The notes: generated from the letters alone by a model not told the origin. Positions 1 to 7,788 are shown, counted from the stretch's first letter. The stretch is DNA of 32,144 bases from Acidobacteriota bacterium (GCA_021323895.1 JAJPKD010000132.1:1-32144); one strand, 5' to 3'. Numbers and translations: made by a program.

Positions 1-1464
1 CTTGGGCCGGCTGCTTATCGGTTCGCGGATTTCCTAATTGAGAGCGGCCAGAGTCTCTGGCAAGTTCTGCCGCTCGGGCCGACCGGTTATGGCGACTCGC
101 CTTACGCGTGCTACTCGGCGTTCGCGGGAAACACGCTGCTTATTAGTCCGGAGAGACTCGCCGAAGATGGATTGCTGAATCAAAGCGAACTCGATGAAGT
201 TGAATCTGTCCCCGATGAGAAAGTCGATTTCGGCCGCGCGCATGAAATCAAAGACCACTTGCTCAAGAAAGTATTCGCGCGTTATCAACAAACAACTACC
301 ACCGGCTTTCGCAGTGAGTTCGATGCGTTCACGGAACGGAATGCTTCCTGGCTGAATGACTATGCGCTATTCCGTGCGCTCAAGACGGAACAGGGCGGGA
401 AGGCGTGGCATGAATGGGATGGTTCGCTGGTGCGGCGCGAAACAACCGCGCTTGAACGCGCGAAAACCAAGCTTCACGACCAGATCGAAGCGCACAAATT
501 CGCGCAATTTCTTTTCTTCAAACAATGGTTTGAGTTAAAAGCCTATTGCAATGAGAGAGGCGTTGACGTGATCGGCGACGTTCCGATTTTTGTCGCGCAC
601 GACTCGGCTGACGTGTGGACAAATCCGGAGCAATTCAAACTCGATGGAGAGGGCGTCCCGACCGTCGTCGCTGGTGTGCCGCCCGATTACTTCAGCGCGA
701 CGGGCCAGTTCTGGGGCAACCCGCTCTACAACTGGGAGACTATGCTGGCCGACGGATTCAGGTGGTGGATCGAACGGGTGCGCGCTATTTTGCAGATCGT
801 TGATATCGCCCGCATCGATCACTTTCGTGGCTTTGCGGCTTGCTGGGAAATTCCCGCCGGTGACACCACGGCGGAGAGAGGGCGCTGGGTCGAGGTTCCG
901 GGAAGGAAACTTTTCAATGCAATACGAAACGAGCTCGGGGAGTTGCCGATCATCGCGGAAGACTTGGGCGTGATCACACCGGACGGCGAGAAGTTACGCG
1001 ATAGTCTTGGCTTTCCCGGAATGCGAATTCTCCAATTCGCATTCAGCAGCGACACGACGAACATCGATCTGCCGCATAATTATCATCGCAACATGGTCGT
1101 TTACACCGGCACGCACGACAACGACACGACGGTCGGTTGGTTCAATAGCGTCGCGGGCGCGGCTTCGACCCGCTCAGCCGAGCAAATTAGCGCTGAACGG
1201 AATTACTGTTTGAAATACTTGCATACGGATGGCGATGAGCTTCACTGGGATTTCATTCGCGCGGTGCTCGCGTCGGTTGCCGATACGGCTCTGATTCCGT
1301 TGCAGGATTTGCTCGGGCTGGGAACCGAAGCGCGGATGAACCTGCCGAACAGCACCAGCGGGAATTGGGTATGGAGATTTCGCGACGGCGCTTTGACTAG
1401 TGAGCATGCCGAACGCTTGCGCTTGCTGACGGAAACCTATGGCCGCGTTCGCAGAAGACAATGA
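1..1464 (+). CDS. malQ: 4-alpha-glucanotransferase (amylomaltase, GH77), 5' end cut by window
   Basis: This enzyme transfers alpha-1,4-glucan segments between maltodextrins and releases glucose in the cytoplasm. The reading frame is open from the first base of the window and carries conserved family sequence (PLGPTGYGDSPY, YSAFAGN) well before the first internal ATG at 172, so the gene is truncated by the window edge and does not start at 172. All three expected catalytic acids are visible: the nucleophile Asp in ARIDHFRGF (codon 817-819), the acid/base Glu in IIAEDLGV (codon 958-960), and the Asp in GTHDND (codon 1117-1119). The stop codon overlaps the ATG of the sugar kinase downstream (ATGA), which points to translational coupling. 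Family assignment is secure; only the N-terminus is missing. Confidence 0.95.
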   Translation, partial: LGPAAYRFADFLIESGQSLWQVLPLGPTGYGDSPYACYSAFAGNTLLISPERLAEDGLLNQSELDEVESVPDEKVDFGRAHEIKDHLLKKVFARYQQTTTTGFRSEFDAFTERNASWLNDYALFRALKTEQGGKAWHEWDGSLVRRETTALERAKTKLHDQIEAHKFAQFLFFKQWFELKAYCNERGVDVIGDVPIFVAHDSADVWTNPEQFKLDGEGVPTVVAGVPPDYFSATGQFWGNPLYNWETMLADGFRWWIERVRAILQIVDIARIDHFRGFAACWEIPAGDTTAERGRWVEVPGRKLFNAIRNELGELPIIAEDLGVITPDGEKLRDSLGFPGMRILQFAFSSDTTNIDLPHNYHRNMVVYTGTHDNDTTVGWFNSVAGAASTRSAEQISAERNYCLKYLHTDGDELHWDFIRAVLASVADTALIPLQDLLGLGTEARMNLPNSTSGNWVWRFRDGALTSEHAERLRLLTETYGRVRRRQ

Positions 1465-2438
1465 CCGGTAGCACCGACATGCGAAGAGTTTTTGTCGCGG
1501 ACCTCGGCGGTACGCACTTGCGCACGGCTGTCGTCGATGAATCAGGCAGGATTCAGTTTCGGGCGAAACAACAAACGCCGCCCGCGGAGTCTGCGCAGGA
1601 CATCGTCACTGTGCTGGTTGCTGCCGCGCGCGAATGTGATCGGCAAAGCGCGGCGGCGGGTTTCTCAATCAGTGCGATTTCAGTCGTAGCGCCGGGTACG
1701 GTGAATGTTCCGGCCGGCTCAATTATTAAGGTGCCGAATCTGCCATTCTTGAGCGGGTTCAATCTTGCTGGTGCGGTATCACATGAACTGAAACGTCCGG
1801 CATTGCTTGAAAACGACGCCAATGCCGCCGCGGTTGGAGAGATGTGGAGAGGCGCTGCGCGTTCTCGCCGCTCTCTGGTTTGCCTGACGCTGGGCACGGG
1901 AGTGGGTGGTGGAATTATTCTCGATGGAAAGTTGTGGCATGGCGCGCATCATGCAGCTGCGGAGGTTGGTCACATGTGCGTGGAGCCGTTCGGCGGCGTT
2001 ACATGCACTTGCGGCAGTCGTGGTTGTTTGGAAGTTTATGCGTCCGCCACAGCGATCGTGCGCATGACAAGCGAAGCGCGATCTCGTTATCCACACTCGC
2101 GTCTGCAAACCGATAGCGAACTCACGTCAGAGAATATTTTTCGCGCCGGTGTCGCAGGCGATGAACTTGCGTTGGAAGTTTTTCGACAGATGGGCGTTTA
2201 CCTCGGGATCGGTCTCGCCAACCTGATTAATATTTTGAATCCCGAGATGATCGTAATCGGCGGCGGAGTCATGAATGCCTGGCAACTTTTCGAGAAGGAC
2301 ATGAACCGCGAAGTGAATGAGCGAGCTTTTCCACTGCTCGCCGATTTAGTCAAGATTGTGCCGGCGGAATGCGGCGACGATGCAGGACTGCTGGGGGCAG
2401 CAAAGGTGGCGTTTGATCGGGATGAAGAAACTCAATGA
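1461..2438 (+). CDS. ROK-family sugar kinase, probable glucokinase
   Basis: A 325-aa ROK protein that should phosphorylate glucose, or a related hexose, with ATP in the cytoplasm. Visible motifs are the phosphate-binding loop DLGGTHLR (residues 14-21), ENDANAAA with the likely catalytic Asp119, the LGTGVGGG loop (144-151), and the ROK zinc site formed by EVGH (His171) and CTCGSRGC (Cys182, Cys184, Cys189). The start at 1461 overlaps the malQ stop; an alternative ATG at 1479 would give MRRVFVADLGG, and neither has a clear Shine-Dalgarno sequence. Coupling with malQ fits phosphorylation of glucose released from maltodextrin. The exact sugar cannot be read from sequence; N-acetylmannosamine or fructokinase-type ROK members are less likely in this context. 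Confidence 0.9.
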   Translation: MTGSTDMRRVFVADLGGTHLRTAVVDESGRIQFRAKQQTPPAESAQDIVTVLVAAARECDRQSAAAGFSISAISVVAPGTVNVPAGSIIKVPNLPFLSGFNLAGAVSHELKRPALLENDANAAAVGEMWRGAARSRRSLVCLTLGTGVGGGIILDGKLWHGAHHAAAEVGHMCVEPFGGVTCTCGSRGCLEVYASATAIVRMTSEARSRYPHSRLQTDSELTSENIFRAGVAGDELALEVFRQMGVYLGIGLANLINILNPEMIVIGGGVMNAWQLFEKDMNREVNERAFPLLADLVKIVPAECGDDAGLLGAAKVAFDRDEETQ

Positions 2439-2440
2439 AG

Positions 2441-2453
2441 AATTCTTAACTGA
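2441..2453. repeat. 13-bp direct repeat, left copy (AATTCTTAACTGA)
   Basis: AATTCTTAACTGA occurs here just after the ROK kinase stop and again at 3430-3442, just upstream of the cation efflux gene, so the two copies bracket that gene. The bases around the match differ. It could be chance, a shared regulatory word, or a scar of cassette insertion. Confidence 0.4.
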
Positions 2454-2468
2454 GAGTTGCGTTGAAGT

Positions 2469-2518
2469 GGGTTGCAACCCGTAGCCGATCCCACGGAAGA
2501 TTCACCCTGCGGGATCGG
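2469..2518. other. Palindrome plus 8-bp hairpin in the convergent gap
   Basis: Between the plus-strand sugar kinase and the minus-strand efflux gene lies a perfect 12-bp palindrome GGGTTGCAACCC (2469-2480), followed by an 8-bp inverted repeat CCGATCCC (2485-2492) / GGGATCGG (2511-2518). The efflux gene stop codon sits in the 18-nt loop. There is no T-tract on either side, so it is not a canonical intrinsic terminator. It may still end or protect convergent transcripts. Confidence 0.4.
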
Positions 2519-3401
2519 TGTGAATTTGGACGCGCGTGCGCGAGAGTTCGGTCTCGATCGCGCGAATTACCGTAACCGTGATCGCGTGAGCTTCTTCAAA
2601 GGTTTTATCGCGCTGGACCTCGAGATGCAGATCGACAAATTTATGCGAACCTGAGCGGCGGGTGCGCAAGTCGTGAAAGCCAAGCACTCCCTGATTGCGA
2701 TACCGGCTGACGATCACCGCGACCCGCTCATCGACGTCCTCCGGCAGTCTGCGATCCATCAAAATATTGATCGATTCGTAGCCCACGCTCGCCGCCGACC
2801 AGAGAATGTAAACCGCGATGACAATCGAAACCACCGGATCAAGCCACAGCCAGCCAGTGAATACCGTGGCCGCCAGCGCACCCAAGACACCAAGATTGAT
2901 GTAGATGTCCGTGGCGTAGTGCAGCGCGTCCGAACTCAGCGCGGGCGAATCAGTTTGCCGCGCCACGCGTCGCAGGCGCATCACCAGCGCGACGCTTACG
3001 ACGATCGCGATAATCATCGAGCCGATGCCGATCAGTTCCGCGCTCGTGGGATGCGGACGAATCAGGCGACGAGCGGCTTCCCAAATCAAGAACGTTCCCG
3101 AGAGACCGATCACCAGCGCCTGGAACAAGCCGGCCAGCGATTCGATCTTGCCATGGCCGTAGAGATGATCTTCGTCTGCGGGACGCGCAGCGATCCGCAC
3201 CGCAAAGTAATTCAACATGGACGAGAAAATATCCATCACTGAATCAAGCAGCGAGGCCCACACGCTGATCGACGCCGTCAGCCAGCCGGTGCCTGTCTTC
3301 AGCGCAATCAGGAAAGCCGCGGCGTATATCGAGAGCCGCGCGGTGGAACTCTTTAGCGCGGCTTCTTCATGCAATGCCAAATCAATTTTACGCGTTGCCA
3401 T
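2502..3401 (-). CDS. Cation diffusion facilitator family transporter, FieF/YiiP-like
   Basis: A 299-aa inner-membrane antiporter expected to export Zn2+, Fe2+ or similar divalent cations in exchange for protons. It has about six hydrophobic segments, starting near residues 22-45. The two halves of the transport site are present: D53xxxD57 in LLDSVMDIFSS and H161xxxD165 in ALHYATDIYIN. The DEDHLYGHGKIE segment (77-88) matches the second metal site of YiiP-type proteins. The C-terminal cytoplasmic domain (about 215-299) carries DLHLEV, EEAHAI and the terminal VQIHTDP expected of the FieF subgroup. It lies 49 bp downstream of the ABC ATPase gene on the same strand. No strong Shine-Dalgarno is seen before the chosen ATG. 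Which metal it moves is not determined by sequence. Confidence 0.92.
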   Translation of the reverse strand: MATRKIDLALHEEAALKSSTARLSIYAAAFLIALKTGTGWLTASISVWASLLDSVMDIFSSMLNYFAVRIAARPADEDHLYGHGKIESLAGLFQALVIGLSGTFLIWEAARRLIRPHPTSAELIGIGSMIIAIVVSVALVMRLRRVARQTDSPALSSDALHYATDIYINLGVLGALAATVFTGWLWLDPVVSIVIAVYILWSAASVGYESINILMDRRLPEDVDERVAVIVSRYRNQGVLGFHDLRTRRSGSHKFVDLHLEVQRDKTFEEAHAITVTVIRAIETELSRTRVQIHTDPAG

Positions 3402-3429
3402 TTAGATTGGAATGATTGCGACTCTCGGC

Positions 3430-3442
3430 AATTCTTAACTGA
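3430..3442. repeat. 13-bp direct repeat, right copy (AATTCTTAACTGA)
   Basis: Second copy of the 13-mer also found at 2441-2453. It lies in the 49-bp gap between the ABC ATPase stop and the efflux gene start. Confidence 0.4.
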
Positions 3443-3450
3443 CGATCACT

Positions 3451-4335
3451 TTACAGAATATGTTCGCGCGGTAGTCGGCTCTTGTCCCACGGATTTGTCG
3501 TCTCGAAATGCGAAAGGACAGTGCCGTTGTCGGCGTTAGTCAGCCGCTGCACAGCAGGCAGGGAACTTCGCTGAAAGTCGCCGACGCTGCCGGTGAAAAT
3601 TATTTTTCCCTTCTCCAGCACCATGACTCGCGTCGCCGGCGCAGAGGCGTCGTTCGCTTCCTCGATCGCTATGCCGTTTTCGGTTTGCACCGCGCGATGT
3701 GAGGCCAGGTAGAAAATTTCATCCAACTTCTTGGTCACATAAATTGAAGAGATGCCGTGTACGTCGCGGGCGCGCACGATCAAATCCAGGACTTGCTCGG
3801 CGGTGATTGGATCGAGACCGGCGGCGGGTTCATCGAACAACATGATGGACGGCCAGCCGACCAGCGCGCGCGCAATTTCCAGACGGCGTCGCATCCCTCC
3901 CGACATCTCGAATGGAAGCTTCTCAAAATCCTGGTCGAGCCCGACAAAGCGCAGCACCTCCATCACCAGTTTTTCAATCGTCTCTTCGTCGGCGCCATGC
4001 TCCTCAAGCCGGTACGCGACATTTTCATACGCGGAGAGGCCCGTGAAAAGTGAGTCCTCCTGAAAAACCATTCCCATCCGGCTGCTGCGAATCTCCAGTA
4101 GCTTGGTCTCGCTGAGCGGCCCAACGTCGCGACCTTCGAGCAGCACTTGTCCGTCGTCAGGATGATCCAAGGCAATCGCGAGACGAAGCAGAACCGACTT
4201 TCCCGATCCTGACTCACCGGTAATGAATAACATTTCACCGCGTTGCAGGTAGAAGTTGATGTCGTACAGGACTTGCTTCTCGTCAAAACTGAGCGACACG
4301 TTGCGAAATTCAATGGCTGGAGATTCCTGGTTCAT
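3451..4335 (-). CDS. ABC transporter ATP-binding protein, MlaF-like, with unusual H-loop
   Basis: A 294-aa ABC ATPase most like the MlaF group, which powers lipid transport between membranes by MCE/Mla complexes. Motifs: Walker A GESGSGKS (40-47), Q-loop MVFQEDSLFTGLSAYENVAY (Q92), signature SGGMRRRLEIARAL (145-158), and Walker B IMLFDEPAAGLDP (D168, E169). The H-switch position reads IYVTKKLDE, with Lys202 where a His is expected. A stretch of about 20 residues (217-236) then precedes the usual VMVLEKGKI strand. The start at 4335 is chosen over an upstream in-frame ATG (4443) because GAGGAA lies 5 nt before it and the extension has no family similarity. No permease (MlaE) or MCE protein (MlaD) is in the window, so any partners are encoded elsewhere. 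Assignment to the MlaF branch rests on motif context and is less certain than the ABC assignment. Confidence 0.85.
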   Translation of the reverse strand: MNQESPAIEFRNVSLSFDEKQVLYDINFYLQRGEMLFITGESGSGKSVLLRLAIALDHPDDGQVLLEGRDVGPLSETKLLEIRSSRMGMVFQEDSLFTGLSAYENVAYRLEEHGADEETIEKLVMEVLRFVGLDQDFEKLPFEMSGGMRRRLEIARALVGWPSIMLFDEPAAGLDPITAEQVLDLIVRARDVHGISSIYVTKKLDEIFYLASHRAVQTENGIAIEEANDASAPATRVMVLEKGKIIFTGSVGDFQRSSLPAVQRLTNADNGTVLSHFETTNPWDKSRLPREHIL

Positions 4336-4340
4336 GGTGT

Positions 4341-4346
4341 TTCCTC
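4341..4346 (-). promoter_or_regulatory. Shine-Dalgarno GAGGAA of the ABC ATPase gene
   Basis: GAGGAA on the minus strand, 5 nt before the ATG at 4335. It decides the start against the longer reading frame. Confidence 0.75.
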
Positions 4347-4456
4347 GACGCGCAGGCGCGTAGCCTTCAAGCAGAGGGCAACCTTCGTACCTATATTGAC
4401 CGGCATGTAAACGGGCAGTGGGTGAGGCAACGCGTTCGAACACGTGTGCAAAAGCT

Positions 4457-4490
4457 CGCAGCGCGCGACGAAATTACGCAGCGCGCTGCG
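4457..4490. repeat. CGCAGCGCG repeats and palindrome, operator-like
   Basis: A perfect 14-bp palindrome CGCAGCGCGCTGCG (4477-4490) is preceded exactly 20 bp upstream by another copy of its half-site, CGCAGCGCG (4457-4465). The spacing is about two helical turns. It lies in the 187-bp gap upstream of the ABC ATPase start and downstream of the PLP enzyme stop. It could bind a regulator or, as RNA, fold as a hairpin between 4457-4465 and 4482-4490. No T-tract follows. Confidence 0.4.
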
Positions 4491-4522
4491 ATGCTTCAAT
4501 GCCGTAATCGCCATGCATGTGC

Positions 4523-5788
4523 TCATCCCACGCCGGCGAACTCTCCTTCGGCCACGCCAAGTTCAAGATGCAAGCGCGTCGCATCTCGCCGGGTGATTCC
4601 AAGCTCGTTCAGGCATCGATTGATCACTTCCCAGGTGGCGGCAATGTCGTTGTCCAAACCCACGGAGAAGCGAATCAGGCCATCGCTCATTCCCATCTTC
4701 AATCGTTCTTCTTCGGGAATTTCCGCCGAAGTGCTGTGGCCGGGCGCGCTGAACAGCGTCTTGAAATAACCGAGGCTGACCGCGAGATAACCAACTTTTT
4801 CTTCTTGCAGACGCGTCATGAGACGATCAGCCGTCAGGCGATCGCCAACATCGACGGCGACCATGCCACCGAAGCCGAAGCCCGGATTCATTAGCTGCTG
4901 CATCAATCGATGTTGCGGGTGACGCTCGAGACCCGGGTAATGAACGGGGAGGCCCAGCTCCTCGAAGCGTTGCGCCAGGTAGAGAGCGTTGCGGCTGTGA
5001 TGCCGCATGCGAATGTGCAGGCTGTGCAGGTTCTTGAGAATGTTCGCCGCGCGAATGCTGTCGAGCACCGGCCCCAGCAACATGCACGGCCCGTGATTAG
5101 TATTCGTCAAGCGATTGATGAATTCGTGCGTCGAGACAACGCAGCCCGCCACGCAATCGCTCGTGCCATTGATGAATTTCGTCATGCTGTGCACGACCAC
5201 GTCCGAGCCAAGCCGCAGCGGCGAAATCATAAGCGGGCTGAAAGTGTTGTCCACCACGAACGTCAATCCGCAATTCTTCGAGACTCGCGCCAGCATCGGG
5301 ATGTCAGCCACCTCGAGTAGCGGATTGTTGATGCTCTCGCAGTAGAGCACGCGGGTCTTTGGAGTGATTGCGGCGCGCACGGTTCGCTCGTCGCGCAGGT
5401 CAACGAATCGCGTCGTGATCCCAAAGCGCGGCAGCAGATTCGCGAGTAATGCGTACGTACCGCCGTACACGGTGCGCTCGGCAACGATCTCATCTCCGGC
5501 TGAGCACAACTCCATGAGCGTGCAGGCAATCGCCGCCATCCCCGAGGACGTTACCTGTGCCCATTGCCCATCTTCCATGCGCGCGAGCGCCATCGAAAGA
5601 TACTTATTCGTCGGATTGAACTGGCGCGAATAAAGGAAACATCCTTCGATTTCATGATCGAAGAGCTCCTCCATCTTCCCAACGCTGAGAAACGTGTAGG
5701 TAGATGAGTCGCAGATCGACGGATTCACATCTCCGAATTCACCAAAGACGAGAAAGTTTTGAATTTCAGTTGCTGGGTCGAAAGTCAT
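4523..5788 (-). CDS. Cys/Met metabolism PLP-dependent enzyme (cystathionine gamma-synthase / methionine gamma-lyase family)
   Basis: A 421-aa fold-type I PLP enzyme of the trans-sulfuration family. Visible family motifs: YSRQFNPT (53-60, with the Tyr and Arg that reach across to the neighbouring active site), SSGMAAI (81-87), VYGGTYAL with the ring-stacking Tyr108, ESINNP (151-156), VVDNTFSP with the pyridine-binding Asp180, and HSMTKFINGTSD with the PLP lysine Lys204. The C-terminal ISDGLIR-type motif appears as MSDGLIRFSVGLDN. The cysteine characteristic of classical methionine gamma-lyases after the active-site Tyr is a Gly here (YGG), so that exact activity is doubtful; cystathionine gamma-synthase, O-acylhomoserine sulfhydrylase or cystathionine lyase remain possible. 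The start at 5788 is fixed by GGAGG 5 nt upstream; a longer in-frame start at 5845 would overlap the preceding gene. Confidence 0.9.
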   Translation of the reverse strand: MTFDPATEIQNFLVFGEFGDVNPSICDSSTYTFLSVGKMEELFDHEIEGCFLYSRQFNPTNKYLSMALARMEDGQWAQVTSSGMAAIACTLMELCSAGDEIVAERTVYGGTYALLANLLPRFGITTRFVDLRDERTVRAAITPKTRVLYCESINNPLLEVADIPMLARVSKNCGLTFVVDNTFSPLMISPLRLGSDVVVHSMTKFINGTSDCVAGCVVSTHEFINRLTNTNHGPCMLLGPVLDSIRAANILKNLHSLHIRMRHHSRNALYLAQRFEELGLPVHYPGLERHPQHRLMQQLMNPGFGFGGMVAVDVGDRLTADRLMTRLQEEKVGYLAVSLGYFKTLFSAPGHSTSAEIPEEERLKMGMSDGLIRFSVGLDNDIAATWEVINRCLNELGITRRDATRLHLELGVAEGEFAGVG

Positions 5789-5793
5789 GATGG

Positions 5794-5799
5794 CCTCCC
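5794..5799 (-). promoter_or_regulatory. Shine-Dalgarno GGGAGG of the PLP enzyme gene
   Basis: GGGAGG on the minus strand, 5 nt before ATG 5788. It supports the shorter start and removes an overlap with the upstream gene. Confidence 0.75.
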
Positions 5800-5826
5800 G
5801 TGTTTCTGTGCAGAATAATCGTGACG

Positions 5827-6432
5827 CTAGGCGGCGCGGCGACAACCGGCCGCGTCCTTCTTTGCTTTATCAAGCGCGGCCAGCGCGGCTGACTCCGCTG
5901 CTCGCTTGGCTGCTAATTCGCGCTCGTATCTCTCGACGTCCATGTCCGCGGCGAGCCGCTGGTCCTCTAACTTCTGATTCGCTGCTCGCAGCGCGTCAAT
6001 GTCCTTCTTTGCCTTGTCGATGCGGGCCTGCACCGTCGTGCAGTTGCCCGAAAGCGGCGCCAGCGGACCATTCGCGTTGTCACAGCGCGCCTTTTCTTCT
6101 TTGAGTTGATCGAGCAACGCTTCGGCCTTGTTCTGCTGTGCTTCGTTGGCCTTAATCCTCGACGCGATCGAGTTGACGTTGTTCTTTGCGCGGTTGAGAT
6201 TGCCTTCTGCCACGATGCGCGCAGACCGCGCGCGGTTGTAGTCTCCTTGCGCTCTGCCGAGCGCCGCGATCACGCCGTCGCAGGGGTTTTTCTGAGCGTT
6301 CGCGCCGAACCCTAGTGAGGTGACCGCGACCGAAATCAAAAGCAAGAGGCAGTAAGTAATCGTTAGAGGCGTGCGCGAAGCTTTGCCCTGACTCGGACAT
6401 TTTCGAGCTGATTTTGCTGAATTGATTACCAT
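5827..6432 (-). CDS. Exported coiled-coil protein of unknown function
   Basis: 201 aa. A basic N-terminus is followed by a hydrophobic stretch (about 22-44) ending in GANAQ, which looks like a signal peptide cleaved near residue 46. The mature part is almost entirely Ala/Lys/Glu/Arg-rich heptad sequence (about 55-195), predicting long coiled coils in two arms split by a Gly/Pro/Cys-containing turn (around PLAPLSGNC). Cysteines at the start, middle and end of the mature chain could pair in the periplasm. AAGGAG lies 6 nt before the ATG. The gene is 24 bp downstream of the 412-aa exported protein and 38 bp upstream of the PLP enzyme on the same strand. I do not recognise a family; a periplasmic scaffold is only a guess. 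Confidence 0.75.
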   Translation of the reverse strand: MVINSAKSARKCPSQGKASRTPLTITYCLLLLISVAVTSLGFGANAQKNPCDGVIAALGRAQGDYNRARSARIVAEGNLNRAKNNVNSIASRIKANEAQQNKAEALLDQLKEEKARCDNANGPLAPLSGNCTTVQARIDKAKKDIDALRAANQKLEDQRLAADMDVERYERELAAKRAAESAALAALDKAKKDAAGCRRAA

Positions 6433-6456
6433 GATGATCTCCTTAAGTGCTGGCGC

Positions 6457-7695
6457 TTACTCCAAACCGCTGAGTGTCGCTTGCGGAAACGGCATCGCGC
6501 CTGGATTCTTCGGCGGCAGCAGCTTCACCATTCCGCCGGTGACCTCGTTACTAATCCAAGGTCGCCCATACAGCGTTCCGGCGCGAATTGCATCCGGATT
6601 GAACCGCAGATCGAAAGTGTTAGGACTCGGAAAATACGTTTCGACAAAGAATCGGCCGGGTCCAAGATTCAGGAATCCAGCTTTACTCTTGTCCTGTTCC
6701 GGATGCGGCGCGATCTCTCCGTTAGGCAGCACCGTGAAGTGCAGCTCGCGCACGACCTGTCCTGCTACCCGAATTTTGAGATTCCATTTGCCGGGGCGAT
6801 CGGCCAACCACAGCCAGCCGGGACCGGCCGCGCTGCCTTTCGCTCCCCACAACAACTTGGGTCGAAATGCCACTAAATAGACATTGTGCGGATTGACGAC
6901 GCGATCGTTCTTCGCCTTGACGAAGATGTCTTCCTGCTGATCGAACGTGGTTATCGATTCGTGGTTCTGGCTCGCGTCGAAAGCGTCATCGAGCGGCACC
7001 GGATTGCCATCGACTGATAACTTGTAGCTGATGTCTTTGATCGCAGAATCGTGTTGCAGGTTCATCCACGTATAAATCCAAACGCCGGTCAACTCGCCGC
7101 TGCTCGGTTGTCTTTGCACAATGTAACTGAAGCCAAGCAGGTCGTCGTAGAGCGCTCCATACTTCCAATTGTTCTTGCTGTCGTCGTAGTAAACAGTCTT
7201 TACGACTTGGAATTGCCGGGTGGTAAGCGTTCCCGTCTTCTTAGACGTGTCGTCATAGTACTTGAAGACTGCGGTGATCTTGCCGACGGGCGTGTAAATG
7301 TCCTTCTCTTCATTGCCGCGAATTTCCCAATCCTCGTACCAGGTCTCGCCGCCTGTACCTTTCAAGCCGGCGCGCAGGGTCCCGAGAACTTTTCCATCCT
7401 GGTAGAACTCCACCGTTACCGCGTCGCCCTTTCGCGTCCGGCCGAGCATCCGGCCGCTGATCTTCGGCGTCCATCCGACATGTTGATACGCGCCGTTAAT
7501 CATTTTGCGGACGCTGATGACTTGGAATTCAAGCGGCGCGTCAGCCATGGACGGTGCCTGCGCGGCTGTCGCTTTGTAGGGATCTAGTTCCTGGCCAAAC
7601 ACGGGCACCGTAACCAGGACGGTTATGACCAGCGCCGCAAATAGCATCGCCAGCACAAACAGGATTAAGGAAAGATACGATCGGGTATTTCTCAT
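6457..7695 (-). CDS. Exported or membrane-anchored protein of unknown function
   Basis: 412 aa. Residues 7-34 form one strongly hydrophobic segment followed by FGQELDPYKA, fitting a signal peptide or an N-terminal anchor. The rest is soluble, rich in aromatic and beta-type sequence, with short motifs suggesting a string of beta-sandwich modules (EFYQDGKVLGTLRAG, WNLKIRVAGQVVRELHF, FDLRFNPDAIRAGTLYGRPW). Few cysteines, no catalytic motif seen. A possible Shine-Dalgarno AAAGGA lies 8 nt before the ATG. It is the first gene of the closely spaced minus-strand run and lies just downstream of a terminator hairpin. I do not recognise the family; the export signal and fold style are inference. Confidence 0.75.
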   Translation of the reverse strand: MRNTRSYLSLILFVLAMLFAALVITVLVTVPVFGQELDPYKATAAQAPSMADAPLEFQVISVRKMINGAYQHVGWTPKISGRMLGRTRKGDAVTVEFYQDGKVLGTLRAGLKGTGGETWYEDWEIRGNEEKDIYTPVGKITAVFKYYDDTSKKTGTLTTRQFQVVKTVYYDDSKNNWKYGALYDDLLGFSYIVQRQPSSGELTGVWIYTWMNLQHDSAIKDISYKLSVDGNPVPLDDAFDASQNHESITTFDQQEDIFVKAKNDRVVNPHNVYLVAFRPKLLWGAKGSAAGPGWLWLADRPGKWNLKIRVAGQVVRELHFTVLPNGEIAPHPEQDKSKAGFLNLGPGRFFVETYFPSPNTFDLRFNPDAIRAGTLYGRPWISNEVTGGMVKLLPPKNPGAMPFPQATLSGLE

Positions 7696-7750
7696 GATTC
7701 CAATCCTTTCTTGAGTAAGCCACCCGCAGCGAATGTGCCAAGCGCCGAAG

Positions 7751-7788
7751 AAAAAACCTCCGCGGCTCCCGGATAGGAGGCGGAGGTT
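7751..7788 (-). terminator. Intrinsic terminator-like hairpin
   Basis: Perfect 9-bp stem AACCTCCGC (7755-7763) / GCGGAGGTT (7780-7788). Read on the minus strand, the second arm runs directly into a T-rich tail (TTTTTTCTTC), which makes a good terminator for transcripts coming from the protease gene. On the plus strand the tail is TTCTTTTC, so it may work both ways. It separates the protease from the 412-aa gene, whose own promoter must then lie in the 55-60 bp between hairpin and ATG, unless this is an attenuator. Confidence 0.65.

Noticed and set aside
2673-3242. 189-codon plus-strand open frame across the cation efflux gene
   Set aside because: It is the antisense shadow of a well-supported transporter, with low-complexity Arg/His/Asp/Gln composition and no family motif.
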